Of a stretch of DNA of 64,000 nucleotides, positions 34,367-42,701 are shown in pieces; position 1 is the stretch's first letter; each line of letters opens with the position of its first letter. The position numbers and the translations under genes were made by a program. The notes under the pieces were generated by a model, which did not search any database, had not been told where the DNA came from, and worked only from the letters and a program-made list of their open reading frames with translations. The stretch spans positions 1 through 64,000 of the forward strand of contig JBCBYV010000001.1 in assembly GCA_039815685.1 (NCBI GenBank), read 5' to 3'. This DNA comes from Thermohalobaculum sp039815685 (GTDB taxonomy: Bacteria > Pseudomonadota > Alphaproteobacteria > Rhodobacterales > Rhodobacteraceae).

Positions 34367-34398
34367 GCCGGCGCCCTGCCTTGCCGCGGGGCGCCGGC
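34367..34398 (+). terminator. Intercistronic hairpin between pucA and pucC
   Basis: A perfect 9-bp GC stem (GCCGGCGCC, 34367-34375, with GGCGCCGGC, 34390-34398) and a 14-base loop sits in the 82-bp gap. In Rhodobacter a hairpin at this place separates the abundant pucBA message from the low pucC message by stabilisation or attenuation; the same role is inferred here. Confidence 0.7.
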
Positions 34399-34434
34399 TC
34401 CTGCCTTCCGGCCCGGAAAAGCGAGAGATCAGAG

Positions 34435-35841
34435 ATGCTTGGCCTTCGGCGCAAGGCGCTTGAAACCATCCAGACGCTCGGGCCACGGTTCCTGCCTTTC
34501 TCGGACGTGGCAAGCGAGACGCTGCCGCTCTCGCGCCTTCTGCGCCTTTCGCTCTTCCAGGTGACCGTCGGCATGGCGCTGGTGCTGCTCGTCGGCACGC
34601 TCAACCGCGTCATGATCGTCGAGCTTTCGGTGCCGGCCACACTCGTCGGCGTCATGATTTCCTTGCCGATCGTCTTCGCGCCCTTCCGCGCGCTCATCGG
34701 CTTCCGATCCGACACTCATCATTCGGCGCTCGGCTGGCGACGCATTCCCTATATCTGGAAGGGGACGCTGCTGCAGTTCGGCGGCTTTGCCGTCATGCCC
34801 TTCGCGCTCCTCGTCCTCTCCGGCTATGCGGAGGCGGTGCATGCCCCCGCCTGGATCGGATACGCCAGCGCTGCCATCGCCTTCCTGCTGGTCGGCGCAG
34901 GCGTGCATATGGTCCAGACCGTGGGCCTGGCGCTCGCCACCGACCTGGTCCAGCCGGAGGACCAACCCAAGGTCGTGGGCCTCATGTATGTCATGCTGCT
35001 GCTCGGCATGATGGTGAGCGCTTTCGTCTTCGGCGCGCTCCTTGAGGACTACACGCCCGGCCGCCTTATCCGCGTGATCCAGGGTGCCGCGGTCGTCACC
35101 GTTGTCCTCAACGTCATCGCCCTCTGGAAGCAGGAGCCGAGGGACCGTGCGCGCGCTGCCAAACCCCCGGCACGGCAGCCTTTTTCCGAGGCGTGGGCGA
35201 GCTTCGTGGGGCAGGGCAGTGCGCTTCGCCGCCTTGCCATCATCGGCCTCGGCACGCTTGGCTTCGGCATGGCGGATGTGCTGCTCGAACCCTACGGCGC
35301 CCATGTCCTCGGCATGAGCGTGGCGGAGACGACGCGCCTCACCGCCATCCTCGCCGTCGGTGGCCTCGCGGGCTTCGCGCTGGCATCTAAAGTCCTCTCG
35401 AAGGGCCTCGACCCGCTTGCGATGGCCACCATCGGCGCGCTGACGGGCTTGCCTGCCTTCGCTGCGGTCATGGCCGCTTCGATCGAGGGCGCCTTCCCAC
35501 TCCTCGCCCTCGGCACCTGCTTGCTGGGCTTCGGTGCGGGGCTCTTCGGCCATGGCACGCTCACCGCCACGATGCGTGCGGCCCCGCGCGAGCAGGCGGG
35601 CCTCGCCATCGGCGCCTGGGGGTCGGTGCAGGCAACGGCCGCGGGTCTCGGCATCGCGCTCGGCGGTGTGCTGCGCGATGTCATCGTCGCCATGCCGGAG
35701 AGCGCGCGCCTTGGCGCCGAGATGGCCTATCTTCCCGTCTTCGGGCTCGAAATGATCTTCCTGGCGCTCGCCGCGGCAGTCGCTCTCCCGCTACTGCCCC
35801 GCGCCCGGCGCACCGACGCGTTTGAGAGGAGGCTGCCATGA
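34435..35841 (+). CDS. pucC: LH2 assembly protein / MFS-type PucC
   Basis: A 468-residue inner-membrane protein of the PucC/LhaA (BCH1) branch of the major facilitator superfamily with about 12 hydrophobic segments. Family segments include the N-terminal LSRLLRLSLFQVTVGMALVL, LIGFRSDTHHSALGWRRIPYIWKG and GTLTATMR. PucC is required for LH2 assembly, probably by chaperoning pigment or apoproteins. ATG 34435 is preferred over an upstream in-frame start located in the hairpin region. Its stop overlaps the next start by 4 bp (ATGA). Confidence 0.92.
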   Translation: MLGLRRKALETIQTLGPRFLPFSDVASETLPLSRLLRLSLFQVTVGMALVLLVGTLNRVMIVELSVPATLVGVMISLPIVFAPFRALIGFRSDTHHSALGWRRIPYIWKGTLLQFGGFAVMPFALLVLSGYAEAVHAPAWIGYASAAIAFLLVGAGVHMVQTVGLALATDLVQPEDQPKVVGLMYVMLLLGMMVSAFVFGALLEDYTPGRLIRVIQGAAVVTVVLNVIALWKQEPRDRARAAKPPARQPFSEAWASFVGQGSALRRLAIIGLGTLGFGMADVLLEPYGAHVLGMSVAETTRLTAILAVGGLAGFALASKVLSKGLDPLAMATIGALTGLPAFAAVMAASIEGAFPLLALGTCLLGFGAGLFGHGTLTATMRAAPREQAGLAIGAWGSVQATAAGLGIALGGVLRDVIVAMPESARLGAEMAYLPVFGLEMIFLALAAAVALPLLPRARRTDAFERRLP

Positions 35842-36491
35842 CCACCATCATCACCCGGGTCTACGACTCGGAAAAGAAGGCGAAATCCGCTGCCGCCGCG
35901 GCGGGAGAGAAGATCGGCGAGGGTGCCGTGGAGGTCGTCAAGGACGCCGCCGCGTTCCGCAGCGCGGTCGCCAAGGGCGGCGCGTCGGGTGATGCGGCCG
36001 CGAGCATGGCAGCCACCATCCCCGAGGGTGGCGCCATGGTGGTCGTCCGCGCGCCATGGGGCGCTGCCGCCCGTGCCACGGCGGCACTCAATGCGGCGGG
36101 CCCGGTGAGCACGGAGGCGCCGAAGCTCTACGTCGCCGATTTCGCGGAAGGCGCCGCCGGCAGCATCATACCCGGCAACAAGAAGTTCCTGACATCCGAC
36201 CCGGATCGTTCGAACAAGAAGGATCCGACGCCCTTCTCCACGCTCCTCGGCATGAGCACGCTCTCCGACCGCAAACCGAAGGACGTGCTCATGAAGGGCG
36301 ACACCCAGATCATGCCCTGGAAGCCGCTATCGGACTGGAAGCTCGGCGCGCCTCTGATCACCGAGGATACGGCCGTGTTTTCCAAGAACTTCGGCTGGGA
36401 GACGCTCAAGGAGAAGCCGGAGACCCAGCCGCTTCTGGAGCGGGACAAGACCCCCCTCTCCTCTGCCTTCGGATGGAAGACGCTGACCTGA
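35838..36491 (+). CDS. Unknown puc-operon protein with three C-terminal repeats
   Basis: A 217-residue soluble protein, not recognised with certainty. The first 95 residues are Ala-rich and helical with little membrane character (TTIITRVYDSEKKAKSAAAA; then MVVVRAPWGAAARATAAL). The C-terminal part has three copies of a short motif: FSTLLGMSTL (133-142), FSKNFGWETL (181-190) and LSSAFGWKTL (207-216). It is coupled to pucC by an ATGA overlap. The position recalls pucD/pucE of R. capsulatus, which stabilise LH2, but I could not establish homology. A role in LH2 assembly or stability is inferred from context only. Confidence 0.75.
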   Translation: MTTIITRVYDSEKKAKSAAAAAGEKIGEGAVEVVKDAAAFRSAVAKGGASGDAAASMAATIPEGGAMVVVRAPWGAAARATAALNAAGPVSTEAPKLYVADFAEGAAGSIIPGNKKFLTSDPDRSNKKDPTPFSTLLGMSTLSDRKPKDVLMKGDTQIMPWKPLSDWKLGAPLITEDTAVFSKNFGWETLKEKPETQPLLERDKTPLSSAFGWKTLT

Positions 36492-36536
36492 GGCGGCTCG
36501 CGCCACTCGGCCGCCACTCGGCGGCGGCGGAGTAGC

Positions 36537-36552
36537 CGCGGGCGGGCCCGCG
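36537..36552 (+). terminator. Possible puc operon terminator hairpin
   Basis: CGCGGG-CGGG-CCCGCG, 46 bp after the last puc-operon stop and inside a very GC-rich spacer before the convergent oxyR. There is no U-tract, so this is a weak call. Confidence 0.35.
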
Positions 36553-36581
36553 CCGCGCCGCCGTCGAAGCTTAGCTTGTGG

Positions 36582-37502
36582 CTAGACCCTGCCTGCATCG
36601 GCTGACGCGCGTTGCGCCTCGCCCGCGGTGCGGACAATCTCGGCAACCTCGCCAAGCTGCCCGGCGATCGGGCTCGTCCGCCGCCAGACCATGCCGACCG
36701 TGCGCGTCGGCAGCGGGGGGCGGAAGCGGGCGATCGACACGGGCGCTGAACCCGTCTCCACCGGCACCGCCATCTCCGGGATCAGCGTCACGCCGATCCC
36801 GGCGCTCACCATCTGCACAAGCGTCGTCAGCGAGCTTCCGTCCATAAGCTCGCGGGGCCGCGTCGCGGGCAGGCTGCAGAAAGAGAGGGCCTGCTCGCGG
36901 AAGCAGTGCCCCTCCTCGAGCAGCAGGAGCCGCATCTCCGCCAACCGCTCAGCACTCGGCACCGGCCTTCCGGCATCCTCCGCCGGGCGCACCAATACGA
37001 ATTCCTCCGTGAAAAGAGCGACTTCCGACAGGCCCGGCTCCGAGACTGGCAGGGCGAGGATCGCGGTATCGAGCCGGCCTTCCGCCAGTTCCTGCAGGAG
37101 CCGGGGCGTCATGCTCTCCCGCACCCGGATGTCGAGGCCGCCATGCCGCGCGCTCAAGGCACCGATCAGGGCGGGCAGGAGGTAGGGTGCGATGGTCGGG
37201 ATCACCCCGATCCTGAGCCGCCCGGCCAGCCGCTCCTGCGAGGCACGGGCGAGATCGCCCAGCTCCTCCACCTGGCGCAGGATCTCGCGCACACGCCCCG
37301 CGAACTCCTCTCCCAGCCCCGTCAGGCGCACCTGCCGCGCATCCCGCTCGAAGAGCGCCGTGCCGAGCGACGCTTCCAGTTCCTTGATCTGCATCGAGAG
37401 CGCGGGCTGCGTTACCGCCGAAGCCTCCGCCGCCCGCCCGAAATGGCCGTGGCGGGCCAGCGCATCGAAATATCGGAGCTGCTTCAACGTCAGGTTATTC
37501 AT
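36582..37502 (-). CDS. oxyR: Peroxide-sensing regulator OxyR
   Basis: A 306-residue LysR-family regulator. The N-terminal helix-turn-helix includes FGRAAEASAVTQPALSMQI. In the sensing domain, EEGHCFREQALSFC places two cysteines nine residues apart, matching the Cys199/Cys208 redox pair of E. coli OxyR. Peroxide forms the disulfide and activates transcription. It is divergent from katG with a 127-bp shared control region. Confidence 0.93.
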   Translation of the reverse strand: MNNLTLKQLRYFDALARHGHFGRAAEASAVTQPALSMQIKELEASLGTALFERDARQVRLTGLGEEFAGRVREILRQVEELGDLARASQERLAGRLRIGVIPTIAPYLLPALIGALSARHGGLDIRVRESMTPRLLQELAEGRLDTAILALPVSEPGLSEVALFTEEFVLVRPAEDAGRPVPSAERLAEMRLLLLEEGHCFREQALSFCSLPATRPRELMDGSSLTTLVQMVSAGIGVTLIPEMAVPVETGSAPVSIARFRPPLPTRTVGMVWRRTSPIAGQLGEVAEIVRTAGEAQRASADAGRV

Positions 37503-37629
37503 AAGCTCAACTAATGTTAGCGATCAGAAAATGCAACTATCACTTATCGCACCGCTTCTGTAGAGCCATTCTAGATCGCGGAATCACGCGACACCCACGC
37601 TCAGCCCAGCGCCAACGCAGGAGACCTAG
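37503..37629. promoter_or_regulatory. oxyR-katG divergent control region, with ICE-like dyad
   Basis: This spacer is A+T-rich next to oxyR and should hold the OxyR tetramer site. At 37559-37575, TGTAGAGCCATTCTAGA matches 11 of 14 ICE positions and lies about 55-70 bp before katG, so Irr input on katG is possible but unproven. GGAGA precedes the katG ATG. Confidence 0.5.
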
Positions 37630-39870
37630 ATGGACGGAAACGACATCCCCACCGCCGGCAAGTGCCCGGTGATCCACGCCACCCAGGGCGTGCGCTCCAA
37701 CAAGGAGTGGTGGCCGAACCAGCTCAACCTGAAGATCCTGCACCAGAACGCGCCTGGTTGCCGCCCGGTCGATCCCGATTTCTCCTATGTCGAGGCGTTC
37801 AACGGCATCGACTATGACGCGCTGAAGGCCGACCTTACGGCGCTGATGACGGACAGTCAGGACTGGTGGCCCGCGGATTACGGCCATTACGGGCCGTTCT
37901 TCATCCGCATGGCCTGGCACGCTGCGGGCACCTACCGCATCGGCGACGGTCGCGGCGGGGCCGGCACGGGCATGCAGCGCTTTGCCCCGCTCAACAGCTG
38001 GCCCGATAACGGCAACCTCGACAAGGCGCGCCGGCTCCTCTGGCCGATCAAGCAAAAATACGGCCGCGCAATCTCTTGGGCCGATCTCTTCGTGCTCACT
38101 GGTAACGTCGCGCTCGAGAGCATGGGCTTCAAGACCTTCGGGTTCGCCGGCGGTCGTGAGGATGTGTGGGAGCCCGAGGAGGACGTGTACTGGGGGGCGG
38201 AGACTGAATGGCTCGCTACCTCCGACAACGCCAACAGCCGCTATGCCGGCACGCGGAACGTCGAGAGCGATGATGCGGATGCCTCGAAACTCGAGAACCC
38301 GCTCGCGGCTGTGATGATGGGGCTGATCTACGTGAACCCGCAGGGCCCGGACGCCGTGCCGAACCCGCTGGGCTCGGCCCGCGACATCCGCGAGACCTTC
38401 GCGCGCATGGCGATGAACGACTACGAGACCGTGGCGCTAACCGCCGGCGGGCACACCTTTGGCAAGGCGCATGGGGCGGGGCCCGAGTCGCATATGGGCG
38501 CCGAGCCCGAGGGTGGCTCGATCGAGATCCAGGGTCTTGGCTGGATGTCGAGCTACAAGTCCGGCAAGGGCGTGGACGCGATCACCAGCGGCATCGAAGG
38601 GCCGTGGACTGCGAATCCGACCCAGTGGGACATGGGCTATTTCGACGTGCTCTTCGGCTATGACTGGGCACTGACGAAGAGCCCGGCTGGCGCTTGGCAG
38701 TGGCAGCCGAAGGAGCTTTCCGAGAAGGATCACGCACCGCAGGTCGACGGGTCGGGCGAGAAGGTCACGCTGATGATGACCACGGCCGATATGGCGATGC
38801 GCATGGATCCAGCCTACGAGAAGATCTCGCGTCACTTCCATGCGAACCCTGAGGAATTTGCCGACGCCTTTGCCCGCGCCTGGTACAAGCTCACCCACCG
38901 CGATATGGGTCCGATCACGCGCTACCATGGGCCCGAAGTGCCGTCCGAGATCCTGATCTGGCAGGATCCGGTGCCAGCGGCCGACCACGAGCCGATCGAT
39001 GCTGCGGACATCGCATCGCTGAAGGCGAAGCTCCTCGATAGCGGCCTCGCGATCTCCGAGCTGGTCAGCACCGCCTGGGCCTCGGCCGGCACTTTCCGCG
39101 CCTCGGACAAGCGCGGCGGCGCCAATGGTGCACGCCTTCGCTTGGCACCGCAGAAGGACTGGGAGGTCAACGAGCCTGCGTCGCTCGCCCGCCGTCTTGA
39201 GGTTCTTGAGGGCGTGCAGAAGGCCTTCAACGATGCTCAGACCGGCGGCAAGAAGGTCTCGCTCGCGGACATCATCGTCCTCGGCGGTACGGCTGCGGTC
39301 GAGGCTGCAGCAAAGGCTGCGGGCCATGACATCGAGGTGCCTTTCGCGCCGGGCCGGACGGACGCGACGGCGGAGGAGACCGATGCCGACAGCTTTGCGG
39401 TGCTCGAGCCCCTCGCGGACGGCTTCCGGAACTATCAGAAGGGCGAGTTCGCTCTGTCGGCCGAGGAACTTCTGGTCGACAAGTCGCATCTCCTTACCTT
39501 GACCGCGCCCGAGATGACGGCGCTGGTCGGCGGCATGCGCGTCCTCGGCGCCAACTACGCGGGCACGGAGCACGGCGTCTTCACCGACCGGGTCGGGCAG
39601 CTCACGAACGACTTCTTCGTGAACCTCCTCGACATGAGCACCGAGTGGAAGGCAAAGCCCGACCAGGAGAGCGTCTTCGAGGGCCGCGATCGGGCGACGG
39701 GCGAGGTGAAGTGGACCGCCACCCGCGTGGATCTGGTCTTCGGTTCGAACTCCCAGCTTCGTGCGCTGGCCGAGGCCTATGGCGAGCAGGGCGGCAGTGC
39801 GCTCTTCCTGAAGCGCTTCGTGCAGGCCTGGACCAAGGTGATGAACGCGGACCGGTTCGACCTCGTCTGA
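37630..39870 (+). CDS. katG: Catalase-peroxidase KatG
   Basis: A 746-residue bifunctional haem b catalase-peroxidase, the normal length with two homologous halves. The distal site is Arg-Trp-His in FFIRMAWHAAGTYR, the Tyr of the Met-Tyr-Trp adduct is in LIYVNPQGP and the Met in RMAMNDYE, and the proximal His is in GGHTFGKAHG. It removes H2O2 in the cytoplasm. Divergent from oxyR, hence presumed peroxide-induced. A strong hairpin ends it. Confidence 0.96.
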   Translation: MDGNDIPTAGKCPVIHATQGVRSNKEWWPNQLNLKILHQNAPGCRPVDPDFSYVEAFNGIDYDALKADLTALMTDSQDWWPADYGHYGPFFIRMAWHAAGTYRIGDGRGGAGTGMQRFAPLNSWPDNGNLDKARRLLWPIKQKYGRAISWADLFVLTGNVALESMGFKTFGFAGGREDVWEPEEDVYWGAETEWLATSDNANSRYAGTRNVESDDADASKLENPLAAVMMGLIYVNPQGPDAVPNPLGSARDIRETFARMAMNDYETVALTAGGHTFGKAHGAGPESHMGAEPEGGSIEIQGLGWMSSYKSGKGVDAITSGIEGPWTANPTQWDMGYFDVLFGYDWALTKSPAGAWQWQPKELSEKDHAPQVDGSGEKVTLMMTTADMAMRMDPAYEKISRHFHANPEEFADAFARAWYKLTHRDMGPITRYHGPEVPSEILIWQDPVPAADHEPIDAADIASLKAKLLDSGLAISELVSTAWASAGTFRASDKRGGANGARLRLAPQKDWEVNEPASLARRLEVLEGVQKAFNDAQTGGKKVSLADIIVLGGTAAVEAAAKAAGHDIEVPFAPGRTDATAEETDADSFAVLEPLADGFRNYQKGEFALSAEELLVDKSHLLTLTAPEMTALVGGMRVLGANYAGTEHGVFTDRVGQLTNDFFVNLLDMSTEWKAKPDQESVFEGRDRATGEVKWTATRVDLVFGSNSQLRALAEAYGEQGGSALFLKRFVQAWTKVMNADRFDLV

Positions 39871-39885
39871 ACGCACAGCAGGGAC

Positions 39886-39913
39886 TGGCGCGGCCGGGTA
39901 GCTGGCCGCGCCA
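39886..39913 (+). terminator. katG rho-independent-type hairpin
   Basis: TGGCGCGGCC (39886-39895) pairs perfectly with GGCCGCGCCA (39904-39913) around an 8-base loop, 15 bp after the katG stop, followed by AAAGTAG. It separates katG from the thiamine riboswitch. Confidence 0.8.
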
Positions 39914-39976
39914 AAAGTAGAGAATACTGCCGCAGCCCCTTTGCCATCGCGCCCTATTGGCGCTAGCCTCCGTCAG

Positions 39977-40056
39977 CCGTTGGGGTGCCCGAAGTGGCTG
40001 AGAGGCGCGAGCCAACCCATCGAACCTGATCCGGGTCGTACCGGCGAAGGGAACGG
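39977..40056 (+). promoter_or_regulatory. TPP riboswitch (THI box) controlling thiOSGE
   Basis: All conserved segments are in order: P1 CCGTT (39977-39981) with AACGG (40052-40056), GGGGTGCCC (39982-39990), CTGAGA (39998-40003), ACCC (40015-40018), GAACCTGATCCGGGT (40022-40036) and ACCGGCGAAGGGA (40040-40052). It binds thiamine pyrophosphate and lowers expression of the downstream genes. The putative Shine-Dalgarno of thiO (near 40099-40103) lies some 45 bases further on. Confidence 0.95.
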
Positions 40057-40108
40057 GCACCGCTTCGACGAGCCTGCACGCTTCCCAGAGCCGAGAGCGG
40101 GGGAAACC

Positions 40109-41137
40109 GTGCCTGCCGACGCTGCCGCCAAGATGCCGATGAACCGTCCGGCCGATGCCGCGTCTGTCGAGGTGGTCGGGGGCGGGGTGGCCGGGCTCAC
40201 GGTCGCCGCCGCGCTCGCCGATCGCGGCCTCAGCGTGACTGTCCGGGACAGGGCACGCGGCATCGGCACCGACCAGTGTTCCTGGTGGGCGGGGGGCATG
40301 CTCGCACCCTATTGCGAGGAAGAGAGCGCCGAGCCTGCGGTGGTGACGCTCGGGACCGCGGCCGCGGATTGGTGGGACGCGCGCACGGGCGGGGTCGTGC
40401 GCAATGGTACCCTGGTCCTCGCCAACGGCCGGGACATCGTCGAGCTTCGCCGCTTCGCTCGCCGCACGCGCCAGCACGAGACGGTGGACGCGAACGCCAT
40501 CGCGGCGCTCGAACCGGATCTTGCCGGGCGTTACCAGACCGGCCTCCTCTTCCGCGACGAAGCCCATCTCGACCCGCGGGAGACGCTGCGCCGACTTGTC
40601 TACGGCCTTGCGGGTCGCGGCGTGACGCTGGACTACGGCGCGGAGGCGGCGGGCGATCACGCGAGGACCGTGGATTGTCGTGGCCTCGCCGCGGCCGATG
40701 CGCTTAGCGAGTTGCGCGGCGTGAAGGGCGAGATGCTGCTCCTCCGCACGCGCGAGATCACGCTCGCCCGCCCCCTACGCCTTCTCCATCCGCGCCATCC
40801 GCTCTATGTCGTGCCGCGGGCGGACGGGGTCTTTATGGTGGGCGCGACGATGATCGAGAGCGATGACCGGCGGCGGGCGACGGCACGGTCCGTGCTCGAG
40901 CTGCTTGGCGCGGCCTACGCGCTGCACCCTGCCTTTGCCGAAGCCGAGATCCTGGAGATCGGGGTCGATGCCCGCCCAGCCTTCCCGGACAACCTGCCGC
41001 GAGTGCTGTGGCAGGACGGGCGGCTCTTCGTGAACGGCCTCTATCGCCACGGCTTCCTGCTGGCCCCGGCGATGGCCGAGCGGGCGGCGGAGGAGATCGT
41101 CGAGAGCCTGGAGGTTTCGTCTTGCGCATCATCCTGA
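40109..41137 (+). CDS. thiO: Glycine oxidase ThiO
   Basis: A 342-residue FAD-dependent glycine oxidase that makes iminoglycine (dehydroglycine) for the thiazole part of thiamine. The FAD motif GGGVAGLTVAAALADRG is near residue 27, and SWWAGGMLAPYCE and the C-terminal YRHGFLLAPAMA are family landmarks. I chose GTG 40109 because GGGGA lies 5 bp upstream; ATG 40133 and ATG 40139 lack a Shine-Dalgarno. It follows a TPP riboswitch and overlaps thiS by 16 bp. Confidence 0.9.
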   Translation: MPADAAAKMPMNRPADAASVEVVGGGVAGLTVAAALADRGLSVTVRDRARGIGTDQCSWWAGGMLAPYCEEESAEPAVVTLGTAAADWWDARTGGVVRNGTLVLANGRDIVELRRFARRTRQHETVDANAIAALEPDLAGRYQTGLLFRDEAHLDPRETLRRLVYGLAGRGVTLDYGAEAAGDHARTVDCRGLAAADALSELRGVKGEMLLLRTREITLARPLRLLHPRHPLYVVPRADGVFMVGATMIESDDRRRATARSVLELLGAAYALHPAFAEAEILEIGVDARPAFPDNLPRVLWQDGRLFVNGLYRHGFLLAPAMAERAAEEIVESLEVSSCASS

Positions 41138-41319
41138 ACGGGGCGGAGACCGAGGTGGAAGCGACCCGGCTCGATGCGGCGCTGGCGGAGCTCGGCTATG
41201 CGGAGGGGCCCTTCGCGACGGCGGTCAATCAGAGCTTCGTGCATCGTGAGAAGCGGGGCGAGACCGAGTTGGAGGAGGGCGACCGGATCGAGGTCGTCGC
41301 CCCGCTGCAGGGGGGCTGA
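41122..41319 (+). CDS. thiS: Sulfur carrier protein ThiS
   Basis: A 65-residue ubiquitin-like sulfur carrier ending in the obligatory Gly-Gly (PLQGG), which is thiocarboxylated and feeds sulfur to ThiG. The start is TTG 41122, supported by GAGGT 6 bp upstream inside the end of thiO and by the family start LRIILNG. The next gene begins 3 bp after its stop. Confidence 0.92.
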   Translation: MRIILNGAETEVEATRLDAALAELGYAEGPFATAVNQSFVHREKRGETELEEGDRIEVVAPLQGG

Positions 41320-41322
41320 GCG

Positions 41323-42096
41323 ATGGTGCGCTTCTACGACGTGACGCTCGAGAGCCGCCTGATGCTCGGGACGGCGCAGTATCCGTCGCCCGCGGTCCTC
41401 GCGGCGGCGGTCGAGGCTTCGGGCGCTGGCATCGTCACGGCCTCTATCAGGCGAGAGGCTGCGGGGGAGCGTTCCGGCGCGCGTTTCTGGGAGCTTGTCC
41501 GCCGGCTCGGCGTGCGCGTCCTGCCGAATACGGCCGGTTGCCACACGGCGCGGGAGGCGGTCACGACGGCTCAGATGGCGCGGGAGTTGTTCGACACGCC
41601 CTGGATCAAGCTAGAGGTCGTGGGCGACGAGCAGTCCCAGCACCCCGATCCCTTCGAGCTTGTGGAGGCGGCCCGCATCCTCTCTGCCGATGGCTTTCAG
41701 GTCTTCCCCTACTGCACCGAGGATTTGTCGGTTGCGGAACGCCTGCTCGCGGCTGGATGCGAGGTGCTCATGCCCTGGGGTGCCCCCATCGGGACCGGGC
41801 GCGGCCTCTCGAACCCTTATGGCCTTCGCATGCTGCGCGCGGCCTACCCGGACGTGACCATGGTGATCGATGCGGGCATCGGGCGGCCGAGCCATGCGGC
41901 GGTGGCGATGGAGCTGGGCTTCGATGCCGTGCTCCTCAACACCGCTGTCGCCAAGGCGGGCGATCCGGCGACCATGGCCCGCGCGATGGCCCGGGCCATC
42001 GAGGCGGGGCGCGAAGGCTACGAGGCGGACCCGATCGAGCCGCGGGACATGGCCGAGCCGTCGAGCCCCGTGATGGGCCGCGCGTTCCTCGCATGA
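41323..42096 (+). CDS. thiG: Thiazole synthase ThiG
   Basis: A 257-residue TIM-barrel thiazole synthase that joins deoxyxylulose 5-phosphate, iminoglycine and ThiS thiocarboxylate. Visible landmarks are SRLMLGTAQYPSP, VLPNTAGCHTA, the Schiff-base Lys in WIKLEVVGD, PWGAPIGTGRGLSNP and VIDAGIGRPSHA. Its stop overlaps thiE (ATGA). Works with the ThiO and ThiS encoded just before it. Confidence 0.95.
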   Translation: MVRFYDVTLESRLMLGTAQYPSPAVLAAAVEASGAGIVTASIRREAAGERSGARFWELVRRLGVRVLPNTAGCHTAREAVTTAQMARELFDTPWIKLEVVGDEQSQHPDPFELVEAARILSADGFQVFPYCTEDLSVAERLLAAGCEVLMPWGAPIGTGRGLSNPYGLRMLRAAYPDVTMVIDAGIGRPSHAAVAMELGFDAVLLNTAVAKAGDPATMARAMARAIEAGREGYEADPIEPRDMAEPSSPVMGRAFLA

Positions 42097-42701
42097 CGCT
42101 CGATCCGTTCTACCCCATCGTCGATCGCACGGCTTGGCTCCACCGCTTGCTGCCCGTCGGCATCCGGCTCGTCCAGCTTCGGATCAAGGCGCTCGAGGGG
42201 GAGGCGCTGCGCCATGAGTTGGTGCGGGGCAGAGACCTTTGCCGGGAGGCGGGCTGTCAGCTCATCGTGAACGACCACTGGCGCGAGGCGATCGATCTCG
42301 GCTGCGACTTCGTGCATCTGGGGCAGGAAGATCTGGCGGAAGCTGACATCCCCGCGATCAAGCGCGCTGGCATACGCTTTGGCCTCAGCACCCACGATCA
42401 TGAGGAGCTCGACTGCGCGCTCGCCCACGCGCCCGACTACGTGGCGCTTGGGCCGATCTATCCGACTATCCTGAAAGCGATGCGCTTCGCGCCGCAGGGG
42501 CTCGAGCGGATCGGGGAGTGGAAGCGCCTCATCGGCGGGACGCCGCTCGTCGCTATCGGCGGTTTCATGGTCGAGCGTGCGTCGGGGGCGTTCGAGGCGG
42601 GGGCGGATAGCGTCTCCGTCGTCACCGACATCACGCTCCACACCGATCCGGAGGCCCGGACGCGCGCCTGGATCGAGGAGACTGCGCCCTTCAGGCGCTG
42701 A
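42093..42701 (+). CDS. thiE: Thiamine phosphate synthase ThiE
   Basis: A 202-residue TIM-barrel enzyme coupling hydroxymethylpyrimidine pyrophosphate and thiazole phosphate. Motifs RLVQLRIK, LIVNDHWREAIDLGCDFVHLGQEDL, GLSTHDHEEL and ALGPIYPT are present. ATG 42093 overlaps thiG by 4 bp; a longer frame upstream is a shadow of thiG. Its 3' end overlaps the convergent ABC ATPase gene by 11 bp. No thiC, thiD or thiF is present in the window. Confidence 0.92.
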   Translation: MTLDPFYPIVDRTAWLHRLLPVGIRLVQLRIKALEGEALRHELVRGRDLCREAGCQLIVNDHWREAIDLGCDFVHLGQEDLAEADIPAIKRAGIRFGLSTHDHEELDCALAHAPDYVALGPIYPTILKAMRFAPQGLERIGEWKRLIGGTPLVAIGGFMVERASGAFEAGADSVSVVTDITLHTDPEARTRAWIEETAPFRR

